Assembly (NCBI GenBank): GCA_963841945.1
Contig: CAWJFC010000016.1
Span: 437,562 to 501,561, forward strand
Source: Acidiflorens sp963841945
GTDB taxonomy: Bacteria; Acidobacteriota; Terriglobia; Terriglobales; Acidobacteriaceae
Reading direction: 5' to 3'
DNA length: 64,000 nt
Shown here in pieces: positions 49,855-59,161 of this stretch. A program made the translations under genes and the position numbers. Within the stretch, counting starts at the first letter, position 1, and the number at the start of each line of letters is the position of its first letter. The notes beneath the pieces are model-generated. The model had not been told where the DNA came from. It saw only the letters and a program-made list of their open reading frames with translations, and made no database searches.

Positions 49855-52635
49855 CTATAGCTTGAGCTTCGCCTCTACCGTCCCATCCTCCAGCGACGAC
49901 TCGAGCCTAAATCCAAGTTTGCGGCAGATGGTCTGCATCTCGCGGTTCTCGGAAAGAATGGTTGAAACCACACATCCCAGCTGCTCATCCCGCGCCACCT
50001 CAATCAGCCGCCGGTAAAGCTCCGTTCCCAGGCCCTGGTGCTGGAATCGGTCATCGACCAGCACTGCCATCTCCGCCTCTTCCCTTCCGCGCACCCGGCT
50101 CAAACGGCCGATGGCGATGATCTCCACCTGATCGTCGTTGGTTTTGTGCTCGACTACCAGCGCCATTTCGCGGTCATAGTCGATAAAGCAGATCCGCGTG
50201 AGCCGGTCATGCGCCGTGCGCTGGCTGAGCCGCAGGGGCTGAAAGTAGCGCAGATAAACCGTCCGCTCCGATAACACCTGGTGCAATTTGATGAGAAGCG
50301 GCTCGTCCTCCGGACGAATCGGGCGAATCAGAATTTCCTCGCCGTTCTTCATCGTGCCCGGATGCACATATCGGTTCGGGTAAGGGCGTATCGCCAGCCG
50401 CGGAATTTCTTCCCGGGTCGTCGATAACGGATAAAGAACAATACGCGCATCGAGTGCAATCAAGCGGTCAGGCGAGGCGAGCAGCGGATTGATGTCAATC
50501 TCCTTGATCCATCTCTGCTCCGCGACCAACTGGCTGAAGCGCACCAGTAACTGCTCAAGCGCCGCCAGATCGACCGGCTTGCGCCCGCGTACTCCCTGCA
50601 GCGCCTTAAAGATTTTCGTGTGCTCCATCAGTCGCCGCGCCAGCGTGGTATTAAGCGGAGGCAGCGCCAGCGCGCGGTCGCCAAACACCTCCACCAGTTG
50701 CCCGCCGGTGCCAAACAGAATCACCGGCCCAAACTGTGAGTCAACCGTGCTGCCCAGAATAAGTTCGTAACCCTCGGCGCGGAAAAACGGCTGTACGGTG
50801 ACGCCCAGAAAATGCTCTGCGCCCGCTTTCTCGCGAACCCCTGTCTCGATCTCGCGCCACGCGGCCCGGACCGCATCCGCACTGCTCAAATTCAATTTGA
50901 CGCCGCCAACCTCGGTCTTGTGCGTGATCGTGTGCGACAGCAATTTGACGACAACCGGGTATCCAAGTTCCTCCGCCTTGGCCGCCGCCTCATCGGCGCT
51001 GTGCGCCTCTACCGTGGGCGCAGTCGGAACCCGATAACAGGCCAGCAATTCTTTCGACTCCGGCTCCGTGAGCAAAGTGCGCCCGCTCTGCCGAACTTTT
51101 TGAATGATGCCTTCCGCTCGGGCGCGGTCCGGAGCTTCCGCTCCCTGCGGCAACACCGGCGTTTCATACAGTCCACGCAACAGATAGCTGTATCGCCACA
51201 TGTAGTAAAAAATTCGCGCTGCCGCATCGGGATAGGCGAACGTCGGTATGCTGGCGCGGTTCAAGATCTCGATCCCGGCGGTCATCTCCGAGCCGCCCAT
51301 CCAGCACGCGAGCACCGGCTTACCCAGGCTCTTCGAAAGCGGGGCGAGTCGCTCGGCGGTAATGGTCGGATGTGACATCCCCTGCGGGCAAAGCACCGCC
51401 AGCAAACCGTCATTCGTTGTGTCGGCGCCGACCATTTCGATAACCTTGGCATAACGGTCGGGCAACGCGTCACCCAGCACATCCACGGGATTGTTATGGC
51501 TCCAGTGTGGTGGCAAAGTCTGGTTCAGTTGTTCTAGCGTCGCCGGAGATAGCTCAGCGAGTTCGCCTCCCACTCCAATGATGGAATCGGCCGCCAGCAC
51601 GCCCGGCCCGCCAGCATTCGTCACAATCGCTAGCCGGGGGCCTTTAGGCCGCGGCTGTTTGCTGAGCGTCTCCGCCATATAAAAGAGGTCGGCGATTGTG
51701 TTCACCCGCAAAACTCCGCAGCGGCGGAAGGCTGCCTCCAGCACTTCATCGCTTCCCGCCATGGCTCCGGTATGCGAAGCGGCGGCGTGGGCGGCGGCGG
51801 CCGTGCGTCCCGCTTTGATCACGATAATCGGCTTGCTCAGCGATACCTCGCGCGCCGCTGACAAGAAACTCCTCGCGTCGCCCACCGACTCCATGTACAT
51901 CACGATCGACTGCGTCCGCGAATCGTTGCCCAGGTAATCGATCAAATCCCCCCAGTCGACGTCGAGCATCGATCCGATCGAAACAAACGCGCTGAAGCCC
52001 ACAACCTCCTTTTGCGCCCAATCGAGGATCGCCGTGCACAGCGCTCCGCTTTGGCTGATAAAAGCGACATTTCCCGGTCGCGCCATGTTTGACGCGAACG
52101 TCGCATTGAGTCCGCTGATCGGATTCATAACCCCCAGGCAGTTCGGCCCGATCAGCCGCATGCGGCTTCCGCGGAGTTGCTCCAGAATCTGCCGCTCCAG
52201 TTCCTTGCCGTGCTCGCCATGTTCCTTAAATCCCGCCGAAATCACGATCGCGCCACGCACTCCCGCAGCCACGCACTCACCAATGATTCCCGGCACAGTC
52301 TCAGCCGGTGTCACGATGACCGCAAGGTCGACGGTCTCCGGAATCTGCTCAATATTTCCGTATGCCTTAATACCAAGCACGCTGCTATGTTTCGCACTGA
52401 CCGGATAAACCGTGCCCCCAAAAGGGCTGCTCACCAGACTCCAAAGCACGGCTCGGCCAACGCTGCCAGGACGATCCGAAGCGCCCACGACGGCGACGCT
52501 CTGCGGCTTGAAAATCGGATCCAGCGGATGCCCCTCCACGCGCAACACGTCATGCGCCTTGTCTTGCAGAGGCCGATGCTTGCCAACTTTTCCGGTCTTG
52601 GTCACGCTCATGGGGTCACGCTCATGCCTTGTCAT
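49855..52635 (-). CDS. Acyl-CoA ligase (ADP-forming)/GNAT acetyltransferase fusion
   Basis: A 926-aa protein of the Pat/PatZ-type: CoA-binding domain (about 40-135: FKPQSVAVVGASDRPGSVG), succinyl-CoA-ligase-like domain (about 150-480, LIGPNCLGVMNP, ISQSGALCTAILDW, SHTGAMAGSD with the phospho-His region), ATP-grasp domain (about 500-720, GYPVVVKLLSHTITHKTEVGGVKLNL) and a C-terminal GNAT domain (about 750-915, LVDDRFQHQGLGTELYRRLIEVA). In PatZ the ligase part is catalytically degenerate and the GNAT part acetylates acetyl-CoA synthetase. The upstream region contains a near tandem copy of ATGAGCGTGACC, so ATG 52611 is an alternative start. Confidence 0.92.
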   Translation of the reverse strand: MTRHERDPMSVTKTGKVGKHRPLQDKAHDVLRVEGHPLDPIFKPQSVAVVGASDRPGSVGRAVLWSLVSSPFGGTVYPVSAKHSSVLGIKAYGNIEQIPETVDLAVIVTPAETVPGIIGECVAAGVRGAIVISAGFKEHGEHGKELERQILEQLRGSRMRLIGPNCLGVMNPISGLNATFASNMARPGNVAFISQSGALCTAILDWAQKEVVGFSAFVSIGSMLDVDWGDLIDYLGNDSRTQSIVMYMESVGDARSFLSAAREVSLSKPIIVIKAGRTAAAAHAAASHTGAMAGSDEVLEAAFRRCGVLRVNTIADLFYMAETLSKQPRPKGPRLAIVTNAGGPGVLAADSIIGVGGELAELSPATLEQLNQTLPPHWSHNNPVDVLGDALPDRYAKVIEMVGADTTNDGLLAVLCPQGMSHPTITAERLAPLSKSLGKPVLACWMGGSEMTAGIEILNRASIPTFAYPDAAARIFYYMWRYSYLLRGLYETPVLPQGAEAPDRARAEGIIQKVRQSGRTLLTEPESKELLACYRVPTAPTVEAHSADEAAAKAEELGYPVVVKLLSHTITHKTEVGGVKLNLSSADAVRAAWREIETGVREKAGAEHFLGVTVQPFFRAEGYELILGSTVDSQFGPVILFGTGGQLVEVFGDRALALPPLNTTLARRLMEHTKIFKALQGVRGRKPVDLAALEQLLVRFSQLVAEQRWIKEIDINPLLASPDRLIALDARIVLYPLSTTREEIPRLAIRPYPNRYVHPGTMKNGEEILIRPIRPEDEPLLIKLHQVLSERTVYLRYFQPLRLSQRTAHDRLTRICFIDYDREMALVVEHKTNDDQVEIIAIGRLSRVRGREEAEMAVLVDDRFQHQGLGTELYRRLIEVARDEQLGCVVSTILSENREMQTICRKLGFRLESSLEDGTVEAKLKL

Positions 52636-52820
52636 GTCAAATCGATAGTAGGGACGTACGGAGCAATAGTTACGGAGAAATAGTGTAGCTTGGTCAGCCT
52701 CCCGCTGATGTGACGTAGGACACGCCCAATCGAATACTCGCGAAAGCCACCGCTCCCGTCATCGGGAGGCCTTTTGCGCTACAATCATCTGGCGTCGGCT
52801 TCGTTTCAAAAAAAACAGTT

Positions 52821-52842
52821 CTTGAAGCCCGTCGGCTTCAAG
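52821..52842 (+). promoter_or_regulatory. Hairpin in the 5' leader of PQQ-propeller gene
   Basis: CTTGAAGCC pairs with GGCTTCAAG over a CGTC loop, a 9-bp perfect stem ending 15 bases before ATG 52858, immediately before the RBS. It could influence translation initiation or mRNA stability. No ligand or protein partner is suggested by sequence. Confidence 0.45.
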
Positions 52843-52857
52843 TCCTCGAGGTGCCTT

Positions 52858-54483
52858 ATGAAGCGAACCCTCCCCGCGCTGTTGTCCCTCGCCGTCCTTC
52901 TACTAATCACCTTCACAACCCTTTTCGCCCGGCACCAGGGCATCGTCAACACCGCCTCGGGCTTCAAAGGCGTCCTCACCTGGCACAACGACAACGAGCG
53001 CACCGGTCGCAACACCAGTGAAACCGCGCTCACTCTCAAAAATGTCAACTCCACCACCTTCGGCAAACTCTTCGTGCTCTCCACCGATGGCCTCGTTGAT
53101 GCCGAGCCTCTCTATGCCCCGAATCTCACAGTTGGCGGCGCGACCCATAACGTCTTATTCGTAGTCAGCGAAAATGACACCGTCTATGCCTTCGACGCCG
53201 ACACTGGATCCGCGCTCTGGCAGGTCACCGCTTTGCTCGGCGGCGAAACCGCATCCGATAACCGCGGCTGTGGCCAGGTCACACCCGTCATCGGCATCAC
53301 CTCCACTCCCGTCATCGACCTGTCATCCGGGCCGCACGGAACCATCTATCTCGTCGCCATGAGCAAAGACTCCAGCGGCAGCTATCATCAGCGTCTGCAC
53401 GCGCTCGACGTTACCACCGGAACCGAGCAGTTCGGCGGTCCCGTAGACGTCTCCGCCAAGTATCCCGGAACAGGCGACAACAGCCAGGGCGGCTATGTAA
53501 TCTTTGATCCCAAACAATACAAGGAGCGCGCCGGCCTCCTGCTGCTCAATCACACCATATACACCTCTTGGGCCTCGCACTGCGACGACCGTCCCTACAC
53601 CGGCTGGATCATGGGCTACAACGAGACCACCTTGGCGCAACAGTCTGTCATCGACGTAACGCCGAACGGGAACGAAGGTGCGATCTGGGCCGCGGGCTCG
53701 GGTTTGGCCGCCGACTCTCAGTCCAATATTTACTTCGACGACGCCAACGGCACCTTTGACACGTCGCTCAATGGCAACGGCTTTCCCGTTAATGGCGACT
53801 ACGGCAACGCCATCGTGAAATTGTCGACTAAGAAAAAAGAACTCGCCGTCGCCGACTACTTCAACATGTACAACACCGTTTCCGAATCGGATGCCGACGA
53901 AGACCTCGGCTCCGGCGGCGCGATGGTCGTGCCGAATGTCAAGGATTCCAGCGGAGTCATTCACGGACTGGTCGTGGGAGCCGGCAAGGACTCAAATATC
54001 TATCTTGCCGATCGCACCAACATGGGCAAATTCAACCCCCAAAACAACAATCAGATCTATCAGGAGTTATCCGGCGCGCTCGCCGGTTCCGTCTATTCCG
54101 CGCCCGCCTTCAGCGAGGACAAGATCTACTACGGTGCCGTCAATGACAACATCAAGGCCTTCGCCTTCAACTCCAGTGCGAAGCTGAGTTCTACTCCGCA
54201 ATCGCAAACACCCACGTCATTCGGCTATCCCGGCGCCACTCCCAGCATCTCCGGTAGCAACAAGAATAATTTGATTCTCTGGGCCACCGAAAACACCACG
54301 CCCGCCGTGCTGCACGCCTATAACGCCGGCAATCTCGCCGTCGAACTCTATAACTCCAACCAGGCCGCGGGCAATCGTGATCACTTCGGCAGCGGCAACA
54401 AATACATCACCCCGATGATCGCCAATGGAAAAGTCTACGTAGGAACTCAAACCGGTGTGGGTGTCTTCGGCCTTCTGCAATGA
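52858..54483 (+). CDS. Secreted PQQ-type beta-propeller protein
   Basis: A 541-aa exported protein with a signal peptide (LPALLSLAVLLLITFTTLFA, residues about 4-24) and WD/PQQ-like blades: VLTWHNDNERTG, LFVLSTDGLVDAEPLY, LFVVSENDTVYAFDADTGSALW, GTIYLVAMSKDS, KVYVGTQTGVGVFGL. The fold suggests a substrate-binding or redox propeller, but the metal/PQQ ligands of true dehydrogenases are not evident, so function is open. GAGGTG lies 5 bases before ATG 52858; the frame is open to 52774 but the start is decided by the RBS. It ends in a good terminator. Confidence 0.82.
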   Translation: MKRTLPALLSLAVLLLITFTTLFARHQGIVNTASGFKGVLTWHNDNERTGRNTSETALTLKNVNSTTFGKLFVLSTDGLVDAEPLYAPNLTVGGATHNVLFVVSENDTVYAFDADTGSALWQVTALLGGETASDNRGCGQVTPVIGITSTPVIDLSSGPHGTIYLVAMSKDSSGSYHQRLHALDVTTGTEQFGGPVDVSAKYPGTGDNSQGGYVIFDPKQYKERAGLLLLNHTIYTSWASHCDDRPYTGWIMGYNETTLAQQSVIDVTPNGNEGAIWAAGSGLAADSQSNIYFDDANGTFDTSLNGNGFPVNGDYGNAIVKLSTKKKELAVADYFNMYNTVSESDADEDLGSGGAMVVPNVKDSSGVIHGLVVGAGKDSNIYLADRTNMGKFNPQNNNQIYQELSGALAGSVYSAPAFSEDKIYYGAVNDNIKAFAFNSSAKLSSTPQSQTPTSFGYPGATPSISGSNKNNLILWATENTTPAVLHAYNAGNLAVELYNSNQAAGNRDHFGSGNKYITPMIANGKVYVGTQTGVGVFGLLQ

Positions 54484-54536
54484 AGTTCGATCAATGAGGT
54501 TCGAATGATTTGCCCTCTAAGAACCTGCAAGAAATA

Positions 54537-54580
54537 AGAGCTCGCGGAGAAAACTCCTCTGCGAGCTCTGCGTTTTTCTT
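54537..54580 (+). terminator. Intrinsic terminator after the propeller gene
   Basis: AGAGCTCGC pairs with GCGAGCTCT, and an inner GGAG/CTCC adds 4 bp, over an AAAA loop with a small bulge; TTTTT follows at 54573-54577. Rightward rho-independent terminator, also lying in front of the convergent HhH gene stop at 54612. Confidence 0.85.
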
Positions 54581-54611
54581 GGCGTTCTAGTCAAACGCTC
54601 TTAGGCCGCCG

Positions 54612-54935
54612 TTATTTCTTCTGCTTTGCGATGATCTTGTCCTTGATCTTGTCGTAAGTCGCCTGCGGGATAATCTTTTTCGAAACGAGTTCGTTCTTTC
54701 TCGCATAAGGACGGCCGGCGATGATCTTCTGCGAATACGCCGTTCCTATCCCAGGCAGCGCCTCCAGTTGATCCTTGGTCGCAGTATTGAGGTCCAGCAG
54801 GTCCGCCGCCTTTGCCTTACTGGCGCTGGCCGCCGGAGCCGGCGTCGCCGCCGCCTGTGCAAATGCCATCCCGCTCACCAGCACCAAAGCAAAAATCGCC
54901 GCCAGAATTCTTGTCACCAGATTTTTCCGCGCCAT
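54612..54935 (-). CDS. ComEA-like helix-hairpin-helix protein, exported
   Basis: A 107-aa exported protein. Signal peptide (LVTRILAAIFALVLVSGMAFA, residues about 5-25), Ala/Pro linker, then an HhH DNA-binding motif (LDLNTATKDQLEALPGIGTAYSQKIIAGRPY, residues about 47-77) as in ComEA and LapB-type DNA receptors. The C-terminus is Lys-rich. Probably binds double-stranded DNA in the periplasm, possibly for uptake. GAGGAGAGAG precedes ATG 54935 by 5 bases. Longer frame to 55004 is rejected. Confidence 0.85.
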   Translation of the reverse strand: MARKNLVTRILAAIFALVLVSGMAFAQAAATPAPAASASKAKAADLLDLNTATKDQLEALPGIGTAYSQKIIAGRPYARKNELVSKKIIPQATYDKIKDKIIAKQKK

Positions 54936-55016
54936 TTCTCTCTCCTCATAGTTGATTGATAACTTCATCCGAATGTTTTTATCCTGTTTAGTCCCGAAAG
55001 TCACCGGTCATTTCTT

Positions 55017-55382
55017 CTAACGTTCCCTTGCCGCTGCCTTGTAACCCGCGGCTTTTGCCTCGGCTTCGGTCATAAACTTTCCCGCCTTCGTTTTGCCATA
55101 CCAGCGTCCGCCTTTGTGATAAACGCCGGTCCCGGTGTTGACCCAAACCTTCCCGCTCGCTTTGGCCGCGGCAATTTCCGCGTTCGAAGGCTTGCCGCTT
55201 CGCTCGCCAGTCGCCGCCCCCGAACCAGCCGTGTCAGTCGACTTCTGCGCTGCCGGTGGCGTCCCCGACCCCGCGGCCGCCTGTGCACCCGCCCCGCACG
55301 GGATCAATAAACAGAAAAACACCAAACCCGTGATGAACGAGTAAGCAGAGCGCTTCGCGATTTTCAAGGATCCAAGCAACAT
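55017..55382 (-). CDS. Small secreted protein with acidobacterial WVNT-YHKGG-RWYGKT domain
   Basis: A 121-aa exported protein. Signal peptide spans about residues 12-33 (SAYSFITGLVFFCLLIPCGAGA), an Ala/Gly/Thr linker follows, then a compact domain VWVNTGTGVYHKGGRWYGKTK with GKFMTEAEAKAAGYKAA. The module occurs in small secreted proteins of related bacteria and resembles the Cys/His-poor excalibur-like repeat; its role is unknown. ATG 55382 lies immediately downstream of the gdhA terminator, leaving no room for a separate promoter, so it may depend on read-through or an internal promoter. Confidence 0.7.
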   Translation of the reverse strand: MLLGSLKIAKRSAYSFITGLVFFCLLIPCGAGAQAAAGSGTPPAAQKSTDTAGSGAATGERSGKPSNAEIAAAKASGKVWVNTGTGVYHKGGRWYGKTKAGKFMTEAEAKAAGYKAAARER

Positions 55383-55383
55383 G

Positions 55384-55409
55384 GAAAAGGGCCTCCGCAC
55401 GGAGGCCCT
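55384..55409 (-). terminator. Intrinsic terminator after gdhA
   Basis: On the minus strand AGGGCCTCC pairs with GGAGGCCCT over a GTGC loop, a 9-bp stem, followed by TTTTCC. It ends 1 bp before the ATG of the next gene, which is unusual. Confidence 0.85.
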
Positions 55410-55421
55410 GAAAAACTGACT

Positions 55422-56690
55422 CTACGCGTAAATTCCGCGCTGCCGGATGGTATACGCCACCCGGTCAATGGCCAGCATATAAGCAGCGATGCGGTTATTC
55501 ACCCCATGCGTCTCCGCATAGCGCACCACATCGGCAAACGCCGTCACCATAATGTCCGAAAGGTGTTCGTTCACCACCGACTCTTTCCAGAAGTATCCCT
55601 GCCGGTCCTGCACCCACTCGAAATAGGAAGTCGTCACGCCGCCCGCATTCGCCAGGATATCCGGAATCACAAACACTTTTTTCTCGGCCAGAATCTCATC
55701 CGCTACCGCAGTCGTCGGCCCGTTCGCACCCTCCGCCAGAATCTTGCACTTCACCCGGTCCGCATTCTGGCTGGTGATCACGTTCTCCGTCGCCGCCGGA
55801 ATCAGGATGTCGCAATCTTCCAGCAACAGATCGTTGCTGTCATACTTTTCCGCGCCCGGAAAACCGTGAATCGTCCCGTTGCGCTGCCTGAACTCCCAAA
55901 GCTGCTCAAGATCGATGCCCTTCGTGTTGTAGAGCCCGCCCCCCACCTCAAGAATCCCGATGATCTTGTATCCCGCCTCGGCCATCAGGTGCGCGGCGTT
56001 CGATCCCACGTTGCCAAAACCCTGCACGATCACCCGCGTTTCGTTGCGATTCATCCGCAGCTTTTTCACCGCCTCATCGCACACCATCAGCACGCCCCGC
56101 CCCGTCGCCTCGCGCCGTCCGCGCGATCCGCCGATGTTGATCGGCTTGCCCGTAACGCATGCCGTCACCGTCTGCCGAGCATGCATGGAATACGTATCCA
56201 TCATCCACGCCATGATCTGTTCGTTCGTATTCACGTCCGGCGCAGGCACGTCCTTCTCCGGCCCGATGAAGTCGAATAGCTCCGCCGTATAGCGCCGCGT
56301 CATCCGCTCCAGTTCGCCCATCGACATCTTGTGCGGATCGCAAATAATTCCGCCCTTCGCCCCGCCGAACGGAATGTTTACCACCGCGCACTTCCACGTC
56401 ATCCAGCTCGCCAGCGCCCGCACCTCATCCAGATTTACATCCGGCGCGTAACGGATTCCGCCCTTCGCGGGACCGCGCGCAATCGAATGCTGCACCCGGT
56501 ATCCCGTAAACACTTCCAGATGCCCGTCGTCCATCTGCACGGGAATATGCACGGTGAGTTCGCGACTGGAAGTCCGCAGCACTCTCCACAAGCCGTCGTC
56601 GAGATTTAGTTTCTTGGCCGCCAGGTCAAAACGTGCGGCTTGTGCCATCCATGGATTTGTTTCCTGTGCCAGGTCGAGGGTCGTCGTCAT
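55422..56690 (-). CDS. gdhA: Glutamate dehydrogenase (Glu/Leu/Phe/Val family)
   Basis: A 422-aa hexameric-type enzyme joining ammonium with 2-oxoglutarate or the reverse. Substrate-binding KGGIRYAPDVNLDEVRALASWMTWKCA and FGGAKGGI carry the conserved lysines; DVPAPDVNTNEQIMAWMMDTYS and the Rossmann GFGNVGSNAAHLM near the middle bind the dinucleotide. Length is typical. ATG 56690 has GGAGA 5-9 bases upstream; the longer frame to 56918 is rejected. It faces away from trpE with 243 bp between. Confidence 0.93.
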   Translation of the reverse strand: MTTTLDLAQETNPWMAQAARFDLAAKKLNLDDGLWRVLRTSSRELTVHIPVQMDDGHLEVFTGYRVQHSIARGPAKGGIRYAPDVNLDEVRALASWMTWKCAVVNIPFGGAKGGIICDPHKMSMGELERMTRRYTAELFDFIGPEKDVPAPDVNTNEQIMAWMMDTYSMHARQTVTACVTGKPINIGGSRGRREATGRGVLMVCDEAVKKLRMNRNETRVIVQGFGNVGSNAAHLMAEAGYKIIGILEVGGGLYNTKGIDLEQLWEFRQRNGTIHGFPGAEKYDSNDLLLEDCDILIPAATENVITSQNADRVKCKILAEGANGPTTAVADEILAEKKVFVIPDILANAGGVTTSYFEWVQDRQGYFWKESVVNEHLSDIMVTAFADVVRYAETHGVNNRIAAYMLAIDRVAYTIRQRGIYA

Positions 56691-56933
56691 AAGATTCTCC
56701 GATATTGATTGCGTCGCGCCGGTCGGCGCAGGTTGGTCGTCACCCCACTCGGGTGGACGAAATTGCAAGTATAGTGATGCCCCAAAGGGTAGGCAAGCGC
56801 GCGCGTCACACCAAAGTCGGGTCTCCGCAGCGCCCCTTCCATATAATGATCCAGATGCTCGGCCCGGAGGCGCGTACACGATGAATCCGAGCCTTGCGGC
56901 TGACGCCCGTCCCATCATGATCTGTCTACAATT
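56691..56933. other. Divergent gdhA/trpE spacer
   Basis: About 240 bp. A CATATAATGATC stretch near 56840 is a plausible -10-like element for trpE, though no matching -35 is obvious. No Trp-rich leader peptide was found here, so no evidence of trp attenuation. Confidence 0.4.
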
Positions 56934-58579
56934 ATGATCCGTCCCACCTACACGGAATTCGTCCGCCTGACCCGCAACGCCACCCTCGTTCCGGTCGCCA
57001 AGTCCATCTCCGCCGACCTGCTTACTCCCGTTTCCGCCTTTCTCGCCGTGGCCGCTGGAGAGTCCGACGCCTTCCTCCTCGAGTCCGTCGAAGGTGGAGA
57101 AAAGATCGGCCGCTACACTTTTCTTGGCGTCCGTCCTTTCCTCCGTCTCGAATCACGCGGTGACCAAGTGACCATTCAGATCCCGCGCTCTCCGCTTAAA
57201 AGCGCAAACCGGCAAATCCTCCCGCCTCCCCAAAATCGAAACTCGCACCGCCAGCATATTCGACGTCATCAAGGAACTCCTCCACCAGCACCGTCCCGCC
57301 CAGGTCGAAGGTCTTCCGCCCTTCACCGCCGGAGCCGTCGGCTATTGCGCCTATGACATCGTTCGCCAGCTCGAAAACATCGGCGACCGCGCCGAGGACG
57401 ACCTCCATGTTCCCGACTGCATCCTCATGTTCTTCGATCGCGTCCTCGCCTTCGATCACCTGCGCCATCAGATCCACATCGTCGCCTCCGCCGACGTTTC
57501 CGCCGAAAAGCCCCGCGCCGCCTACGACCGCGCCCTGCGCGACATCGCCCAAATCGAGCGCAAGCTCGCCACCGGTTGGAAAGCGCTCACCCCATTCAAA
57601 GTAGACCCCCGGCCTGCCGCATCCCTCGGCAACAGGCCGAAGTTAGCCATCCGCGCCCGCACGTCAAAAGCAAAGTTTCTTGAAAGCGTCCGCCGCGCCA
57701 AGGAGTACATCGCCGCCGGCGACATCTTCCAGGTCGTGCTCTCCCAGCGCTGGGACTTCGAGCCCGCCGTCGAGCCCTTCGATCTCTATCGCTCCCTCCG
57801 CACCGTCAATCCATCGCCTTACATGTACTTCCTGCGCTTCGGCGCCAGTGCACAGCGTGGCGCGAACGCTTCTTCCCGCACAAAAGCGTCGAGTGCTCAA
57901 TCCCGTCCCACAAAAAATTCTGCCACACGAAATAAGTGCCACTCCTCTCCACATCCTCGGCTCCTCGCCCGAGATGCTCGTCCGCGCCACCGGCCCAAAG
58001 CTCGAATATCGCCCCATCGCCGGCACCCACCCGCGCGGCAAAGACGAATCCGAAGACGCCGCTCTCGAAAAGAAAATGCTGGCCGACGAAAAAGAGCGCG
58101 CCGAGCACGTCATGTTAGTCGATCTTGGCCGCAACGACCTCGGCCGCGTCAGCGAATACGGCTCCGTCAAAGTCCGCAACCTCATGTACGTCGAGCGCTA
58201 CTCCCACGTCATGCACATCGTCTCCGCGCTCGAAGGCCGCCTGCGCCCCGAACTCAACGCCATGGACGCCTTCGCCGCCTGCTTCCCCGCCGGCACACTC
58301 AGCGGCGCGCCCAAAGTCCGCGCCATGCAGATCATCGAAGAACTCGAACCCGCCCGCCGCGGCGTCTATGGAGGCTCCGTCCTCTACGCCGATTTCGCCG
58401 GCAATCTCGACTCCTGCATCGCCATCCGCACGCTGCTGATGAAGGGCAAAAAGGCGTACCTGCAAGCCGGCGCAGGCATCGTAGCCGACTCCGACCCCCA
58501 GAGTGAATTTCAGGAAACGGAAAACAAATCTCGCGCCGTCCTCAGAGCTGTCGAGATGGCTCGGGGTGGCAATCTCTGA
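56934..58579 (+). pseudogene. trpE: Anthranilate synthase component I, disrupted
   Basis: TrpE (chorismate plus glutamine to anthranilate, with TrpG) is recognisable across three reading frames. Frame one from ATG 56934 gives RPTYTEFVRL, SAFLAVAAGESDAFLLESVEGGEKIGRYTFLG up to about 57180. Frame two gives IFDVIKELLHQHRP, FTAGAVGYCAYDIVRQLENIG, FLESVRRAKEYIAAGDIFQVVLSQRW and NPSPYMYFLRF up to 57840. Frame three resumes at 57947 with LHILGSSPEMLVRATGPKLEYRPIAGTHPRG, HVMLVDLGRNDLGRVSEYGS, FPAGTLSGAPKVRAMQIIEE and ends at 58579. Between FLRF and LHIL are 106 nt, where only a few codons are normal, so an insertion of about 100 bp broke the frame; an independent one-base change lies near 57180. Either the gene is dead or the assembly is faulty. 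trpG is 3.4 kb downstream on the other strand. Confidence 0.85.
57841..57946. repeat. ~100-bp insertion within trpE
   Basis: The insert begins after the FLRF codons and contains GCGTGGCGCGAACGCTTC, a short ACGCTT/AAGCGT hairpin, and a final AAGTGCCAC. The boundary words GTGGC and GCCAC are inverted. It has no coding role, its length is not a multiple of three and it looks like a small palindromic or MITE-like element rather than an in-frame domain. Confidence 0.55.
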
Positions 58580-58706
58580 TCGCGCGTCGGTGATCGTATC
58601 TCGTAAAGGCCAGACACCCGAAAACAACCGGGAAGCGCACGAAGAATCACGTCGTGCCAAAGAACCGCCGCCCACTAAAAGTAGTGCTAAACCCTGGTTA
58701 CAACAA

Positions 58707-59161
58707 TTATGTTCCCAGTGGCGCGAGTCCGTACCTCTCACCGAACTCGGCCCTCAGTGTGCGGATGTACCAGTCGTCAAGACAACCAAATGAATCTTCG
58801 ACGGTGTAATCCTTCGTGAGGGTCACAAATTTCTGGTCAGATAGTCGAATAGCGGAGAGAAAAGCTCCTTCTTGAAATATGTAGAGTCCGGAAGGCTTTC
58901 CTTTTGCAGCATGCGCGGCGTTTCTGCCCTCAATGTCATCCTGTGCGAAACAGGCGTTTGGAATCGAAGAACCGTTGGGCGGAAGACTGTTTCGGTATCG
59001 AAGATGTCTCCGCCGCCCGTCATCTCCCATAGTCCGATAAGGTCGGAGGGAAGTACTACCGCAGTCTGACGCAACCACGCTCGGAGCTCTGCCTCTGGAA
59101 TTGCGCCGAACGGGTGGAACACGCCCGGTATGCCCTGTGCATCTTGAAGAAGAATAAGCAT
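58707..59161 (-). pseudogene. SMI1/KNR4-family immunity-type protein, frameshifted
   Basis: ATG 59161 starts MLILLQDAQGIPGVFHPFGAIPEAELRAWL, followed by LPSDLIGLWEMTGGGDIFDTETVFRP, an SMI1/KNR4 pattern. At about 58974-58982 the frame changes; the continuation in another frame reads NGSSIPNACFAQDD, KPSGLYIFQEGAFLSAIRL, LTKDYTVEDSFGCLDDWYIRTL and ends at 58707. A single missing C in CGCCCAACGG would explain the break. SMI1/KNR4 proteins act as immunity proteins in toxin systems in bacteria; no intact toxin gene is adjacent. Total intact length would be about 151 aa. Confidence 0.7.

Noticed and set aside
54484..54500. GGTTCGAATGA word considered as a tRNA T-arm
   Set aside because: No acceptor, D or anticodon stem can be drawn around it; it overlaps the end of the propeller gene's 3' region.
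56554..56937. Open frame ending across the trpE start considered as leader peptide
   Set aside because: No Trp codons or alternative hairpins; it is part of the gdhA antisense shadow.
57427..58506. One uninterrupted frame taken as full TrpE
   Set aside because: Beyond 57840 the text becomes Arg/Pro-rich and non-homologous; TrpE similarity switches to the next frame at 57947.
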